Virus record (IMG/VR): IMGVR_UViG_3300028840_002020 | Location: 1-29,185 of that record | Strand: one strand, 5' to 3' | DNA length: 29,185 nucleotides | Origin: a virus | Shown: piece by piece, positions 28,784 through 29,185 of the stretch | Numbering within the stretch: the first letter of the stretch is position 1 | Layout of the letters: every line of letters starts with the position of its first letter | The notes under the pieces: model-generated | Databases searched by the model: none | The model's input: only the letters and a program-made list of their open reading frames with translations | Told to the model about the DNA's origin: nothing | Position numbers and translations under genes: made by a program

Positions 28784-29185
28784 CACACGAAGAGAAAAAC
28801 GCGAACGTCACGATCTCCCCCGCGGAGATCACCGCGGGCCCCGAGTTCAAGATCACGATCTCGGCGGCGCATTTCGACAAGGGGCTCCGCCCCTCGGTTC
28901 AGCGGATCGAGGAGCCGCTCGGGATCACGATGAACGATCGCCGGACCGCCGTGATCGACGCTCTCCTCGCTTGGTACGCCGAGCAGGAAGAGAAAGGCGT
29001 CCCGACGGTCCCGGTGTACGTTACGGGTCGCCCTGGAACGTGGGTTTCCGCCGCGGGGATCGCGACCAACGCGAAGACCCCGACGGCGCCCCCAAGCCCG
29101 CCCGAGCCCGAGGAGACCAGCGACACCGCCCCCGATACCCCTAAGAACGTCGAGGACGCCCCACAACCCCCGGTAGACGATCCCC
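28780..29185 (+). CDS. unknown protein with Pro/Glu-rich tail, 3' end missing
   Basis: ATG 28780 overlaps the preceding TGA; the frame is open to the window end, so at least 135 residues. The front half is strand-helix (ANVTISPAEITAGPEFKITIS, DRRTAVIDALLAWYAEQEEK). From about 95 it turns into a Pro/Thr/Glu/Asp-rich tail (PPSPPEPEETSDTAPD), probably disordered. Function not recognised. Confidence 0.65.
   Translation, partial: MTHEEKNANVTISPAEITAGPEFKITISAAHFDKGLRPSVQRIEEPLGITMNDRRTAVIDALLAWYAEQEEKGVPTVPVYVTGRPGTWVSAAGIATNAKTPTAPPSPPEPEETSDTAPDTPKNVEDAPQPPVDDP

Larger units (their letters stand above)
112..29030. repeat. dispersed 10-mer TTRCGGGTCG, 22 exact copies
   Basis: On the + strand TTGCGGGTCG starts at 112, 2170, 7389, 14498, 15357, 16670, 23256, 24242 and 27507, and TTACGGGTCG at 8779, 20380, 25767, 27546 and 29021. 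On the - strand the complement starts at 694, 8730, 9565, 13774, 15302, 19865, 23455 and 28608. Most copies are preceded by C and followed by C or G. The copies are read in all three frames, so codon preference alone does not explain them. Function unknown. Confidence 0.75.

Noticed and set aside
1-29185. CRISPR array, tRNA or rRNA genes
   Set aside because: I saw no regularly spaced repeats of 20-40 bases with unique spacers, no cloverleaf with a GTTCGA-type T-loop in context, and no rRNA-like sequence.

Overview
The window is GC-rich, very densely packed and coded entirely on the + strand. Most neighbouring genes overlap by 4-17 bases (ATGA, TTGA or GTGA junctions) or are a few bases apart. 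Gene content is that of a tailed-phage or prophage early and accessory region: recombination, replication, lysis, nucleotide metabolism, DNA modification and many small unknown proteins. I see no terminase, portal, capsid or tRNA gene. The host is probably a Gram-negative-type bacterium: Shine-Dalgarno sites of the GGAGG type, two peptidoglycan hydrolases and spanin-like membrane proteins. I cannot name the host.

Layout. 1-5.6 kb: the end of a VWA-domain gene; a Spo11/Top6A-like protein without a B subunit (Topo mini-A type); a small membrane protein; a Cas4/RecB-fold protein with DnaJ-type zinc fingers; a YqaJ (lambda-exonuclease type) nuclease; and RecT. 5.6-9.6 kb: a winged-helix-type initiator/loader candidate and a DnaB helicase. 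The initiator gene carries phased 12-bp CAATG repeats and a GGGAAA tract that look like a replication origin. 9.7-14 kb: an amidase, a lytic transglycosylase, a small HNH-like protein and unknowns. 14-18.6 kb: a membrane metallopeptidase, a Fis-type HTH protein, a RuvC-like resolvase, a TSCPD-like protein, a DUF5131 radical-SAM-like protein and a MazG-like pyrophosphohydrolase. 18.5-21.1 kb: a predicted small RNA unit (promoter plus strong terminator) inside a coding region, a beta-class DNA methyltransferase and an overlapping spanin-like pair. 21.1-29.2 kb: a promoter with operator-like dyads, then about twenty small genes. These include many membrane or zinc-binding proteins, a DUF3850 protein, a PD-(D/E)XK nuclease, a DUF1937 fusion and a Lar-like protein. 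A second CAATG repeat cluster sits just before the gene at 22833.

How the genes may work together (inference). The Top6A-like protein could introduce breaks, the YqaJ nuclease would resect, RecT would anneal and the RuvC-like enzyme would resolve branches, giving a phage-encoded break-and-repair pathway next to its own initiator and helicase.

Two word-level signals stand out beyond genes. A 10-mer, TTRCGGGTCG, occurs 22 times on both strands and in all reading frames. The phased CAATG clusters share spacing although they lie 16.6 kb apart, one coding and one non-coding.
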